A DNA stretch of 64,000 nt, from positions 55,508,023 through 55,572,022 of the forward strand of contig QCXZ01000003.1 of the NCBI GenBank assembly GCA_025024175.1. Direction: 5' to 3'. The first letter of the stretch is position 1, and the number at the start of each line of letters is the position of its first letter. The position numbers and the translations under genes were made by a program. The DNA comes from Rhyzopertha dominica. Lineage: Eukaryota; Arthropoda; Insecta; Coleoptera; Bostrichidae. Shown piece after piece: positions 25,885 through 35,730 of this stretch. The notes below the pieces were generated by a model. It was not told where the DNA came from. It did no database searches and worked only from the letters and a program-made list of their open reading frames with translations.

Positions 25885-28800
25885 TCAAGCAGTTGCAGTT
25901 TGCTCCTGAGCTGGTGGAGGAGCACTTGTCTCAGTAGTGGTAGACTGAGTTTCACTAAATGCAGTTTCCTTTATTGCCAACCACGGCAGGCGTTTTTGTA
26001 ATTCCACCCTTGAAAAATATTGTAAACATACAGTATAAATATTTTACAAATTTAACAGTTTAGTCATTACTAGCCAACAGCTTTTCCAAAAACCATCACA
26101 CATAATTATTACTTCAGCGTAAATTTTATAATGTCATTAAATTAATAAGTACTTAAGTACAGTACAGTAGACAGCAAAAATCATGCACCTCCCAGGTTAT
26201 TCAATCTTCGTTTTAACCATAATTAAAAAGTAATATAGCAAGTCTGCATGCTATGGGTCCCTGAGCTTCCTTACTGTAATGAGCAGTGCATCAGTTGGCT
26301 GTCGACTGTACATACTTCCCAAGAATATTTACCTGTATCTGGGATGGCTGATGGCATATACATAAGGATCTATACATGCAACTAATTTGCAAGCACATGC
26401 TGGAATCATAGTAACTCCAGGAGTCAGCAAGGATTGATCTCCAAACGCTCCTATCAGAGCCAACACTGCATAAGGCGTCCAGGCGGCAACAAAAAGAAAA
26501 CAAACTGTGATCGCTGCCTTTGCTATGCGAACTTCGACTGACTGGGCTTGTGCATTTTGATTACTTCGTAGAGATTCAACATTCATTTTTTTAGCCTAAA
26601 AATTAACAGCTATCACAGTAGAAATTGTAAGTAAAAACATAGGTTTTACTTGTTCTCTTAAGGCTTTTTCGTGTTTGAATACTTGGTTGACAATCTGACT
26701 GTAGTAATATATTATTAAAGACATAGGTATCACATATGAAAACATGAATATTACTGCTACAAACATGTGGTTGTCGAAAGTATTTGTAAGGTAGTCGAAG
26801 CTGCAAGTTGTAAGGAAGCCCTCTGAAAAAATTGAATTGTTAGTACGCTAGTGCGAAAAATCTGAAGAACAATGATTCAAATTGCTAAATCACATACTTA
26901 AGTCAATGATTTGTAAGAAAAGATTTTTCACATTTGGGCAATATTTTTTTTTTTAGTTTTGTCGATTCTGAATGTATATGACAACTATTTTTATTCTTGT
27001 GCATTTTTTTTATTCGTATGTATATTACATTTGTACCTTGGATACTTATACCAGCGAGTAATTATCAGAAAACTTCAAAATAGTTTTATTGTGGACAAAG
27101 AGGTCTTTTTTTACTTTGATGAAATGAATATTATACTTGTAACAGAGTAGACCAACTAATCGAAGGAAAGACTAGAATAAAATCTTTAATATTTAACACA
27201 AATAATGAAAAAAGCGTAATGTACATACCTACAGAGATGCAGGGACTGGAGATAAATTGCATACCGTTAGACTGATATAACTGAACTTATGTTGGTACAT
27301 TAATTAACGGATAGGTATACAACAAATTTGTTGTATTCTCTAGAAGGCGTGTGAGAATCAAGACAACTTTAAATCATGGAAACCTTTTTGGGCGTCCCTG
27401 TATATTACTTTTGGCTAAAAAAATGTTTTTTGCTACCAGTTTATATATAAAAGGTATTTGCAACTTTATAATAAAATGCATATCAATTTACCATTTGAAG
27501 TACTAATGAATTTATTTGCAAAAAGGGTTTCTCTCATAGACGGATGATCCTAACGATATCAATATATACTTCTTTAATATAAAAAAGATAGATGAAAACA
27601 TTTTAACAGTTTTAAGTTGTATACAGGAAAAGACATAAGAGTTTCGATCATCAGACCTAGCGCCCTTTAACAAAAAGAAATTCTTTTAGCAAATCGCCTT
27701 AGTTAACCCAAAAATCCTTGGAAATCAAATCTTGAAATGATTTATCTAATATAATATTGAAGAACTTCACCATTTTCCTATTTGTAATGAATATTATTAA
27801 ATTCTATGAAGCAACCAATTATTTATTTATACGGGGTGTTCACAGTAACAGTCTACAATAGCTAACTTTTGTATTTGAAGTGTCGTAGACTACTGCTTAA
27901 AATGAGAAATTTTCATGCATTTTTGAAAATTTTTTGGTGTTTACTGACTGAGATAGCTACTACAAGTTTGTTATTTAAATAGAACCCCAATTTTTTGTAG
28001 TGAAATGATTTATCTAATAATATTGAAGGACTTCACGATTTTCCTATTTGTAATGATTTCCAAGATTATTTTAAATATATTCTGAGCTCCATTTTGATAC
28101 TGTATTAAGAATAGTCAATAATAATAACTTAATACACCTAAAAAAACATGAATCAATTGTCATGTATATGATTACCTGGCACAAATCGCCCCCAAATCTC
28201 TAGCAATGGAAGTATTGCCCAAGGTGTGGTATATATCCAGACAATGATGATCATCACAAGGGCTTTAACTTTGGTCATCTTGTGATCAAAGGGTTTTGCA
28301 ATGGTGTTGTACCTATCATACGCAATGCATGCATTGGTCATACCAGCTGCAATTCCTGTAAAAGAACCAACGAGGGCAAAAATTTGGCATCCTAAGTGAC
28401 CAAGTGCATATCCTCGGTAAAAGCTATTATATAAAAATATTGGTGTTTTTAGCATCATGAAGAAATCGCAAAATGCCAGGTTGACGACTAGCATATTAGA
28501 CGGTGTCCTTAGGCTTTTGGCCCTAAAACAATAAAACATGTAAAAGGCAATTTGGTACTGCAAAAGCAGTATCAAAATAATATTATTAATAACAATTATA
28601 ATGCAATGCACTGATTGTCCTTTCAGAATTTCTACTGTTAACAAAATACTTACAAAAAATGTGTTTACAACTTACGCTGTAAAAATCCACAACACTAAAC
28701 CATTACCAATAATTGACATAAAGAAAAAACCAATGTACAGAATGCCTAACAGGTAGTGCATAGAAGCTTCAGGTTCCGGGTAAGTAAGCCAGTGTTCAGG

Positions 28801-29047
28801 TATATGAACCAATTCAGAAGGTGGTACATTCCAAGCCAAGAGTCTGGGCAGAGTATCTTCATCATCTTCCCCATTTTGAACAACTATGGTTTCCTTTATA
28901 GGGTGCCTTGTAACAGATTTTAAATTTTTGATGCAATCTATTTTGTTACTACTACAGCTTTATAAAAGTAAAGAACATTTTAAAATTAGAAAATACTTAC
29001 CTTACAAGAGGTAGCACAGATAAAATTGTCCTATTTAACAGAGTCAT
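25885..29047 (-). CDS. Ultraviolet-sensitive visual opsin
   Basis: Rhodopsin-class GPCR that binds retinal and triggers phototransduction in photoreceptor microvilli. Six exons: 29001-29047, 28676-28906, 28176-28522, 26650-26822, 26333-26595, 25885-26008. Phase is kept throughout, giving 394 residues, the usual insect opsin length. The chromophore lysine is K336 ([11 protein letters not shown], helix 7). A conserved disulfide pairs C138 with C215. The DRY motif is at 162-164, and [12 protein letters not shown] in the third cytoplasmic loop is typical of insect opsins. Lys118 in [12 protein letters not shown] sits at the position equivalent to bovine residue 90, where lysine marks UV-tuned insect opsins (fly Rh3/Rh4); blue opsins lack it. 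The tail is Ser/Thr- and Pro-rich. No frameshift or missing residue was seen. The introns at 26823-28175 and 28523-28675 hold the only repeats. UV class is inferred from Lys118 and overall similarity to Rh3. Confidence 0.95.
26823..28175 (-). other. Opsin intron 3 with repeat insertions
   Basis: The largest opsin intron (1.35 kb). It carries a duplicated 57-bp block (27733-27790 and 28002-28059) on either side of a foldback-family unit (about 27832-28000). It also has a fragment near 27361 shared with the dynein intron near 15334. The ORF at 26959-27150 looks like chance. Confidence 0.6.
27733..28060. repeat. Foldback unit flanked by 57-bp direct repeats
   Basis: The block starting GAAATGATTTATCTAATA and ending TTTCCTATTTGTAATGA occurs at 27733-27790 and again at 28002-28059 with few differences. 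Between them is one forward unit of the 24.2-kb foldback family, starting GGGTGTTCACAGTAACAG at about 27832. The approximately 40 bp before that unit also match the left flank of the 24.2-kb element (24200-24240), so the shared repeat extends beyond the obvious terminus. Confidence 0.65.
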
Positions 29048-29070
29048 GCTTTCATTTTTGTCTGCTTGCT

Positions 29071-29103
29071 GACTGAGCCTTGCATATTTAAGCAGATTTT
29101 TAT
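29071..29103 (-). promoter_or_regulatory. Opsin core promoter: TATA-like box and initiator
   Basis: On the minus strand GATAAAAA (29096-29103) lies about 30 bp before a perfect arthropod initiator TCAGTC (29071-29076, putative +1 A at 29074). The implied 5' UTR is only 26 nt before the ATG at 29047. Spacing is canonical for TATA/Inr promoters. Confidence 0.6.
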
Positions 29104-29111
29104 ATCAGAAG

Positions 29112-29122
29112 TGTAATACGAT
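29112..29122 (-). promoter_or_regulatory. RCSI/P3-like palindrome proximal to the opsin TATA
   Basis: TAATCGTATTA on the minus strand is an inverted TAAT pair with a three-base spacer, at about -38 to -48. The rhodopsin core sequence I/P3 consensus TAATYNRATTA is matched except at one base. In Drosophila opsin promoters this site lies just upstream of the TATA box and binds Pax6 or paired-class homeodomain proteins. Function here is inferred. Confidence 0.5.
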
Positions 29123-29141
29123 TAACTTTGACCTAAATCAC

Positions 29142-29152
29142 AGTAATTCTAT
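29142..29152 (-). promoter_or_regulatory. Second TAAT palindrome upstream of the opsin
   Basis: TAATAGAATTA on the minus strand, again one base away from TAATYNRATTA, about 20 bp upstream of the first palindrome (-68 to -78). Paired sites of this kind in a short proximal promoter suggest control by dimeric homeodomain factors. Confidence 0.4.
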
Positions 29153-30471
29153 TAATCTGGTCTTGATAGCATTAGGAAAGGAATAAAAGCTAATCAATAT
29201 TTGATGGCGAAGGATACTTTTTTTAATTCTATGACTGGCTCCAGTACTAATATGAATTGTTTATGTTAGTTTTAAACCCCATCATCACCAAGGTAGTCTC
29301 AAAAAATGAAGAAAAATTTTGCAATAATTGTATTATTTTTCATAGTACTTCATGTAAGACGACTCAATGAATTCAATCTTATTTATCTTGTAGTTATTTA
29401 TGTAGATATAAGTACATGAGCACAAAGTGTGAATGAAAACTAATTATTATTATTAATTAATTAATTTTAAAGTTTATATTATGCTATATGTGAATCAACA
29501 ATGTGGTTATTTAGTTAGAAATGATCTTTTTTGTCCAAAATAGAGTTGATAAAATTGCAATTTGTTTGGTCAAAGCAAATTTTTTTTAAACAATGGTAGA
29601 ATTATCTAGGTTCAATCAACTGCTATTTGTAGATTATTTTTTACACCTATTCAGAAAAATATCAAAAGGTGTCACAAGACTGCTTTTGATTAATGCCCAT
29701 ATTGTCATTAATGATGTGTATTATTTCTCTAAACTATAAATATTATTGATATACCATGTGTATCAATGTTATGGACACAATTCAACTCAATAAAACAGTA
29801 CTGGTGAGTTTTGAAGAAAACATTTGAATACTTTGACTTTATAACGTCAATAATATATATTTTTTTAATACCAACCCGATTTTTCAACAGAAAGCGAGAT
29901 TTTGTTTTTCTGAATTCTATTATACAAATAAGAACAACAAGAAAAATATCACACACATAACATTAAAGAATTAAATTTAAATCGGTTCAATATAAATGGG
30001 ACACCCTATAATGATTGAAATTTTATTTCAGACCACCAAAATTGATTTCCTACAATTTTTACTTAAATTGAAGTTATTACAGGCTGTCCCATTTTTTAAA
30101 CTATGTCACACTATATTGTTTATCATTGTTTTATTTTCTGGACAATACGCAGCAACCCCAATTGCGTTGTACCATTGTAATCAGAAAAACGATATCTATA
30201 GATTTCTGATGAATAAAATCAGAAATGCTATTTAAAAAAATTATCAATGATGTCAAAAATAAAAATCGACATGTTCATACATTTGATAGAGCTAATTGTA
30301 GGTGCTTTTGAACAAATGTATTGATAACATGTACAGCAAACAGCAATATCTATTGTCAGTGATGATGGTTTCAAGAAGAATTAATATTACTCTGGAATTA
30401 AAAAAAAAGTGTACAGAAATTATTCCTTATCTTCTGACATTAGCACACATAAAATTAAGAAATATACCATC
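29153..30471. other. Intergenic between opsin and GFOD
   Basis: AT-rich. A TGGGACACCCTATAA motif near 29997 and a related CTGTCCCATTTTT near 30085 resemble the ends of small insect transposons. A 79-codon ORF at 29996-30235 runs through them; I cannot assign it to a family. Confidence 0.4.
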
Positions 30472-30477
30472 TTTATT
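30472..30477 (-). terminator. GFOD polyadenylation signal
   Basis: AATAAA on the minus strand about 85 bp after the GFOD stop codon; position and orientation fit. Confidence 0.45.
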
Positions 30478-30562
30478 GTAATACTTCATAAAGATTATAA
30501 TACATTCGATAAAAGTAGCACATAAAAGAATAGTTCCACACAAAATGCTTGTTACCTATCCA

Positions 30563-31756
30563 CTAAAGAGATATTCCAGTTCTTCTCACAGCAGCACTAA
30601 ACAGAGCATTTGCATCTGGTTCCTCAGTCATCACATTCACTTTAACCCACTGTTTTGTTTTTGAAGATTGTCTAATTGCATGCAACACTGCTTGTACATA
30701 TAACCCATCTTCAAAGCTAGCAGCAGTCAACACAGGTTCCTTAATCCACCCAGCTTTCTCTTTAACAGGCAAGAAGGCTTCTCGTAGTGCGGACACCATT
30801 TTGCAAACTCCCTTTATGAAAGGTCTCGGCAAACTAGAATTTGGAACAGGACACTTGAGATCCTCAACATCTAAATACAGAACATCTTCACTGCCCTTGT
30901 TTTTGCGACCAAATAGATCACCTCCACGAACTACAAGGTGCCCAGTTTTGCTGCAGATCATCACTTCTTGCTGGAATGTTGAGGTACTCGTGTGACTATT
31001 TATGTTTGCAGTTACCAAGGTACCAGACGCTAGTTCCATTTGAAATGTGCAGAAATCCGGAGCGGAGATGCTTCTGATCCCATTAATGTGTTCGGTAGTT
31101 TTTGTAAACGCTTTCACCACTCCGTGCACCCTTACAGCTTTTTGGCCAGTCAGGAATGTGATCAAGTCGACTACATGGCTCCCTATCAAATTCAGTACTC
31201 CTCCACCCATTACATCTTCACACCTCCAATCATAATTATTAATATCGGCGAATAAAAAATTGCTTTGTATTCGAACGTCTATCAATGTTATTGGAGATTC
31301 CAGGTAATTTTCATTCAAGACTTTTCGCATTTGCGTGAAAGCAGGCAAAAAACGGAATGAATGGTTTATGATTGAAATTAAACTTGGATAATACTGGCAT
31401 GCCCGCACCATTTTTAGTGCATCAGATTGGTTTAAACCAGCAGGCTTGTCACATACTATGTGTTTTCCTATACCGAGTGCTTTCACAGATATCTCAGCAT
31501 GTAGCATAGGAGCACATAATACGAAAATTAAATCTACATCTTTTTTAAGAAGCACATCATCTATTTTGTTGGTATAAAAGGGTATTTTGAGTTCTTTGGC
31601 TGCTTCCTGTGCATCGTTAATGGTGCGACTCCACAAAGCCTCTATCTTGAAACCATTCTCTCGTAAAATCGGAACCAATACTTTAACCACTGGTCCTGTG
31701 CCAAAAACTCCGATTCCAGGCAACATATCTTTAAATAAGTCTAATTTCATCAGCAA
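30563..31756 (-). CDS. GFOD: Gfo/Idh/MocA-family oxidoreductase (GFOD1/2-like)
   Basis: Intronless 397-codon ORF, close to the length of vertebrate GFOD1/GFOD2 (about 385-390). The N-terminal Rossmann fold starts at Met11-Leu-Pro-Gly with GIGVFGTGP, so the homologous start is probably Met11 (31726), the upstream ATG being an alternative. The nucleotide-binding segment continues to HIVCDKPAG (K104), the family's E/D-K-P motif. The C-terminal substrate domain includes DVMGGGVLNLIGSH (H194) and D197, the usual catalytic positions, then FLTGQKAVRVHG. GFOD proteins are predicted NAD(P)-dependent dehydrogenases of unsettled substrate; vertebrate forms are linked to matrix assembly. Unlike human GFOD1 as I recall it, K and His are retained here. 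Confidence 0.92.
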   Translation of the reverse strand: MLMKLDLFKDMLPGIGVFGTGPVVKVLVPILRENGFKIEALWSRTINDAQEAAKELKIPFYTNKIDDVLLKKDVDLIFVLCAPMLHAEISVKALGIGKHIVCDKPAGLNQSDALKMVRACQYYPSLISIINHSFRFLPAFTQMRKVLNENYLESPITLIDVRIQSNFLFADINNYDWRCEDVMGGGVLNLIGSHVVDLITFLTGQKAVRVHGVVKAFTKTTEHINGIRSISAPDFCTFQMELASGTLVTANINSHTSTSTFQQEVMICSKTGHLVVRGGDLFGRKNKGSEDVLYLDVEDLKCPVPNSSLPRPFIKGVCKMVSALREAFLPVKEKAGWIKEPVLTAASFEDGLYVQAVLHAIRQSSKTKQWVKVNVMTEEPDANALFSAAVRRTGISL

Positions 31757-34700
31757 ATAAAATAAATTTCAGAAATTGTATACTAGTTTTTGCCTTTCGT
31801 TTAATCCTTATAAACAATATTTAGTTTCATTCAACATTAGGCTATTAGGCATGCTGGGTGTTTATTGTATTTCCTTGCGTATTTAAGCGGTAAAATCCAA
31901 TGGAGAAGCAAACAAAAAAAATTGTTTACTGCTTATACATAACCTAAGATTGAGATATTTTATTTACCACAGACATATCCATACATATATATTTACTACT
32001 GTCACTGACGCCAGTGTTGCCAACCTGCCTCGCACAAATTTTGGTAGATTGTATCGCCGAAATTCGGTAGATAAGAAAATTGGTCGCAAAAATTACATTG
32101 TTAACGAGGTTTACAAAAAGTACATGGTCTGGAAACGAAAACAGAAAACTGATACTCTAATAAAAAGATGACATAAAAGATATAAACAACAAAAGCAAAA
32201 TAAATTACATTTATAGGATGTTTTTAAGTAAATCACAAATCCATAAATAAATACATACAAGTCAGTTTTGTTTATNTTATTATTTTATGGTCTNATTTAN
32301 TGAAAAGTCATAACAAGTCGTTTTTCCAATTAACTCTTTGGAANGGATGGATGTGGATGTATTCAGAAGACTTCTATAGTTATTAACTACACAACACGTC
32401 TACATANAACGTTTACATTCGGCCGTTGCGCGTATAGCAGATCCAAGCGATTTCATTTCGACTAATCCCGTGACATTTTAACGAATTATTATAAGAAGCA
32501 AGTATTCGACAGCAAATTAAATTATGTATGACCAATTACTATTATCTAAACTATCACTTCTTGATCAGTGTGAACGTGCTGTTTAAAAAAGGGGTAGATT
32601 GGTTACAAAGCTGAAAGCTGAATATCTTGAACATCATTGGTATACTGGTATACTTATTATCTACAGAAAAATCGCTAGGGTTGGTAACCCTGACTGTCAC
32701 TGCCCTGAAAGTAGCACTAATAATTTTTAATTGAACTACCGTTATTCAGATTCCAATTTTGAACTACTGGGTAACAGACCACCACTACCAGACAAACGCA
32801 TACTATTATAATAAATGACCGCTAATAATATATTGCCATGGTTATAGTATACGTCTTTAACACGATTTTACCTCAAAAACAAAGCTTCAGTTTTATACCT
32901 ACCACAAATTACTTTCTTAGAAAATAATTTTTTGTTTCAATACTTTTTATTTTGTGTCTGTGTGTTATTTGATTATTGGCGCTTACGCTTATGCCGCACT
33001 CTGGCTGCATTACAGAAAATAATATGCAGGAAATAAGCACAGTAAATTACTTAGTTACACAACTAAAGAATGCAAATGTCAAATACACGCTTGTTCAAAT
33101 CCCGCATTTTCCTAGAAGTTATCGTTCAGGTGACAATCACGCCAAAATAACCATATATTACCAGTTTGATAATTGCAAATCCAAAATATGGCAACCCTGT
33201 ACCTATGATCGGTACTTCCCAGCCCCTAAGGACAATAGGTTTATTGTACATACACGTAATACACAAAATAAACTTTTCATAAAACAGTTTTTCTTCTGTG
33301 GTGTCTGGGTCGACTGGAAATTATCCATATAGCCTATAACGCTACGTACAGAAAAACACAATTGATATTTAAATTCACAGTATTCAACAAACATACAACA
33401 CGGACTGTGAAAGTACGGATTGCTGTAGCGCGAATAAAACCCAAGCTTAGCCGGTATATGGGTATGGGTTCAAACAAAGAAAAACAAAATGAGCAAAACT
33501 AGATAGGGCGCCACTGGCCTACAAACGAATTTGAAAATAAATTAAATAAGGGCATCCAAATAAAACAAAACACGATTGTACGATATTATGATGAATTTAG
33601 AACAGCTCAAAAAAATCGTTATAAGTACAATAATATGTAGTGATTAGTGATTAAACAACAATTAAAAGAACTGAAATGACGCGCTTAAATTGGTCCAATG
33701 CGAATCTATTTGTATGTACACAAAGAAAACACACTAACACAGAAATATCCGACCTTAACAGCAGCTCCAGTGATCTGGGAAGGCCAATGGCTCCACAGGT
33801 TAACCAGAATGTCGAATTCACACGCAGAGGCAACCTATATCTCGATTCCAGATGATATGGAAGTACTAGGCAGACAGGGACCGTACAATCGGAAGTACTA
33901 TATGTAACGTACTGGAGGAGTACCGGAACTTTTGCTAGCCTTGTAATAGAAGCCCTAAAGAAAACCCAAAGTTGTACATGACGCGCTAACTGAAGAAATT
34001 ACTTACACAAACGGTGTGGCTTCTGAGGTGTAAAAATGGNAATGGAACGGGAGAAATCCGGAAAATTCCGCAGTCAATGAGATTTTTCTACCCAACTGCA
34101 CACTGACTCAACTAATATAACACATTAGCCCTCGCACTAAGCCTCGAATCCCTTTCGGATAATTACAAAACTTGCATAAATGCTGGCTTGAATAGTGTGT
34201 CCACTTTAAACTAGCAAGCAAAAGTGCACTCCTCTCACAGAATCGAATTGTTTCGCACGAGAAAAAGAACCCACAAAAACCGATCAGAATATAAAGCGTC
34301 GATCTGCGCTTTATTTAGAATAACGAGACAATAGTTGCCTATCCTTCAGGTAAAAATACACGAAATTACCAAATTTTATTAAAGCGTGAAAAACAAATGT
34401 AACAAGCCATTCTCATTATTTAAAATTTATTGTAGATACCTTTTTTTATATTTATCATCACATCACCATCAACATATTTATCTATTTCTAGTCTCTTTAC
34501 AGTTTATGTTTTTGATCTAGTTTTTAATTTATTTTATACATATATAGAACATAATATTGGTAGGTACCTATATATTTACTTATTCAAGCTATGATAGCCA
34601 CTCATTCTTATAAAGCCAAATACATTTTTAAATCAGACTGTGGTAAATCAGGAAATATTTCTTGTAGTGTGTGAATTTTGTTTATTAAAGACTTAGCGTT

Positions 34701-34969
34701 TGTGATAACTTATAAATTAAAATTAAAGCTCAATTGTATATAAGCATTGTGCATTTTCTTAGAATCCGTAATTTTAGTGTGTTATTCAACCGAAAGTAAA
34801 ATATGCAATAGCAGTAATCCAAAATTCATAGTTATATTGTTTGTTAGAAAAGAGATTTATTACAGTTTCCTCAATAAATTAACTGTTAAAATCCCTTTCT
34901 GGAAGTTTTCTAGGTGTTATCTGTTTGTTTATTTAAGGATCCCCAAGAAAATCTCATTAGCTATTCACA
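31757..34969. other. Intergenic between GFOD and the BEL element
   Basis: Contains GFOD upstream sequence and a cluster of ambiguous bases (32276-32407). There is one possible domain fragment (32976-33332), and a less AT-rich stretch at about 33400-34330 with no convincing gene. The 34440-34969 part is AT-rich and without features. Confidence 0.4.
32976..33332 (+). other. Unassigned 118-codon ORF
   Basis: The longest ORF of this intergenic stretch. Its middle (VTQLKNANVKYTLVQIPHF, then PRSYRSGD) faintly recalls SGNH-hydrolase-like segments found in some LINE ORF1 and repeat-encoded proteins, but no catalytic block is complete. No splice sites or promoter support it. It may be a repeat remnant or chance. 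Confidence 0.2.
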
Positions 34970-34974
34970 AGCAA
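34970..34974. repeat. Target-site duplication, left copy
   Basis: AGCAA directly before the 5' LTR, repeated exactly after the 3' LTR at 41140-41144. Confidence 0.9.
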
Positions 34975-35180
34975 TGTTCGGATATTTCCTTAATTTTGTA
35001 AACTTGGCAAACACTACAATGACATTTTGTTGCCAAGTAGAAAAACAAAAAAGTATGTAAACGAACAGCAATAAATTAGAAATTGATGAAACTGTCAAGT
35101 CTATTCAATTAATGCTTCTAGCACAGTAGTAATATTAAAAACCAAGTAATACAGTCCACTAAATCGAAGCCACCCTAACA
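34975..35180 (+). repeat. BEL element 5' LTR
   Basis: 206 bp starting TGTTCGGATATT and ending CCACCCTAACA (TG...CA ends). Identical to 40934-41139 apart from one ambiguous base there. Confidence 0.95.
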
Positions 35181-35181
35181 T

Positions 35182-35200
35182 TGGTCCTTCGAGCCGGATT
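35182..35200 (+). promoter_or_regulatory. Primer-binding site for tRNA-Tyr
   Basis: TGGTCCTTCGAGCCGGATT begins one base after the 5' LTR. It is complementary to the 3' end of insect tRNA-Tyr (acceptor stem ending in CGAAGGA plus CCA), so reverse transcription is probably primed by tRNA-Tyr. Confidence 0.75.
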
Positions 35201-35399
35201 TGCTGTGTTTGAAGCAGAGTTGGTCAGCCATCAGTTCAGATTTGAAGGTCAGCATTACCACAATTACGAGCAGAAGGCACATGGTAGATGTACAGATTAA
35301 CGGATGCAAGAAGACAACGGTTGCAAGTGAGGTGTGAGACCTGATTCCATTAAGATTATTTGTCAAAATTCTGTCAATTTTCCTCCTGATTAACAAACT

Positions 35400-35730
35400 G
35401 ATTCATTACTGATTATAAACACAATACAGTGTTTGATTCTTGATTAGTTTCCATTTGCTATTCATTCAATTTGATTTTGATTAGCCTGATTTACTAATCA
35501 TACGATTTAATTTCTTGATTTTGGTGTCAATACAATTTTGATTTTGATTAGCTTGATTTGCCATTTCTACCATTTGATTTGCTATTCTTACAATTTCATT
35601 TCTTTATTAATTTGATTTGTGATTCATACAGTTTGATTTCTTGATTACATAATTTACTATTTGTATAATTGATTATTTGATTTGCTATTCGTACAATTAA
35701 TTATTTGATTTTGTGACTAACAATTAAGCT
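35400..35730 (+). repeat. BEL leader with degenerate short repeats
   Basis: The untranslated leader before gag is built from loosely repeated pieces of about 30-40 bp around TTGATTTGCTATTC, ACAATTTGATT and TTGATTA. The units are too diverged to set one consensus by eye. Confidence 0.5.

Noticed and set aside
29996..30235. 79-codon ORF with a hydrophobic stretch, considered as a receptor fragment
   Set aside because: No receptor family motif could be confirmed and it overlaps transposon-like termini (TGGGACACCC).
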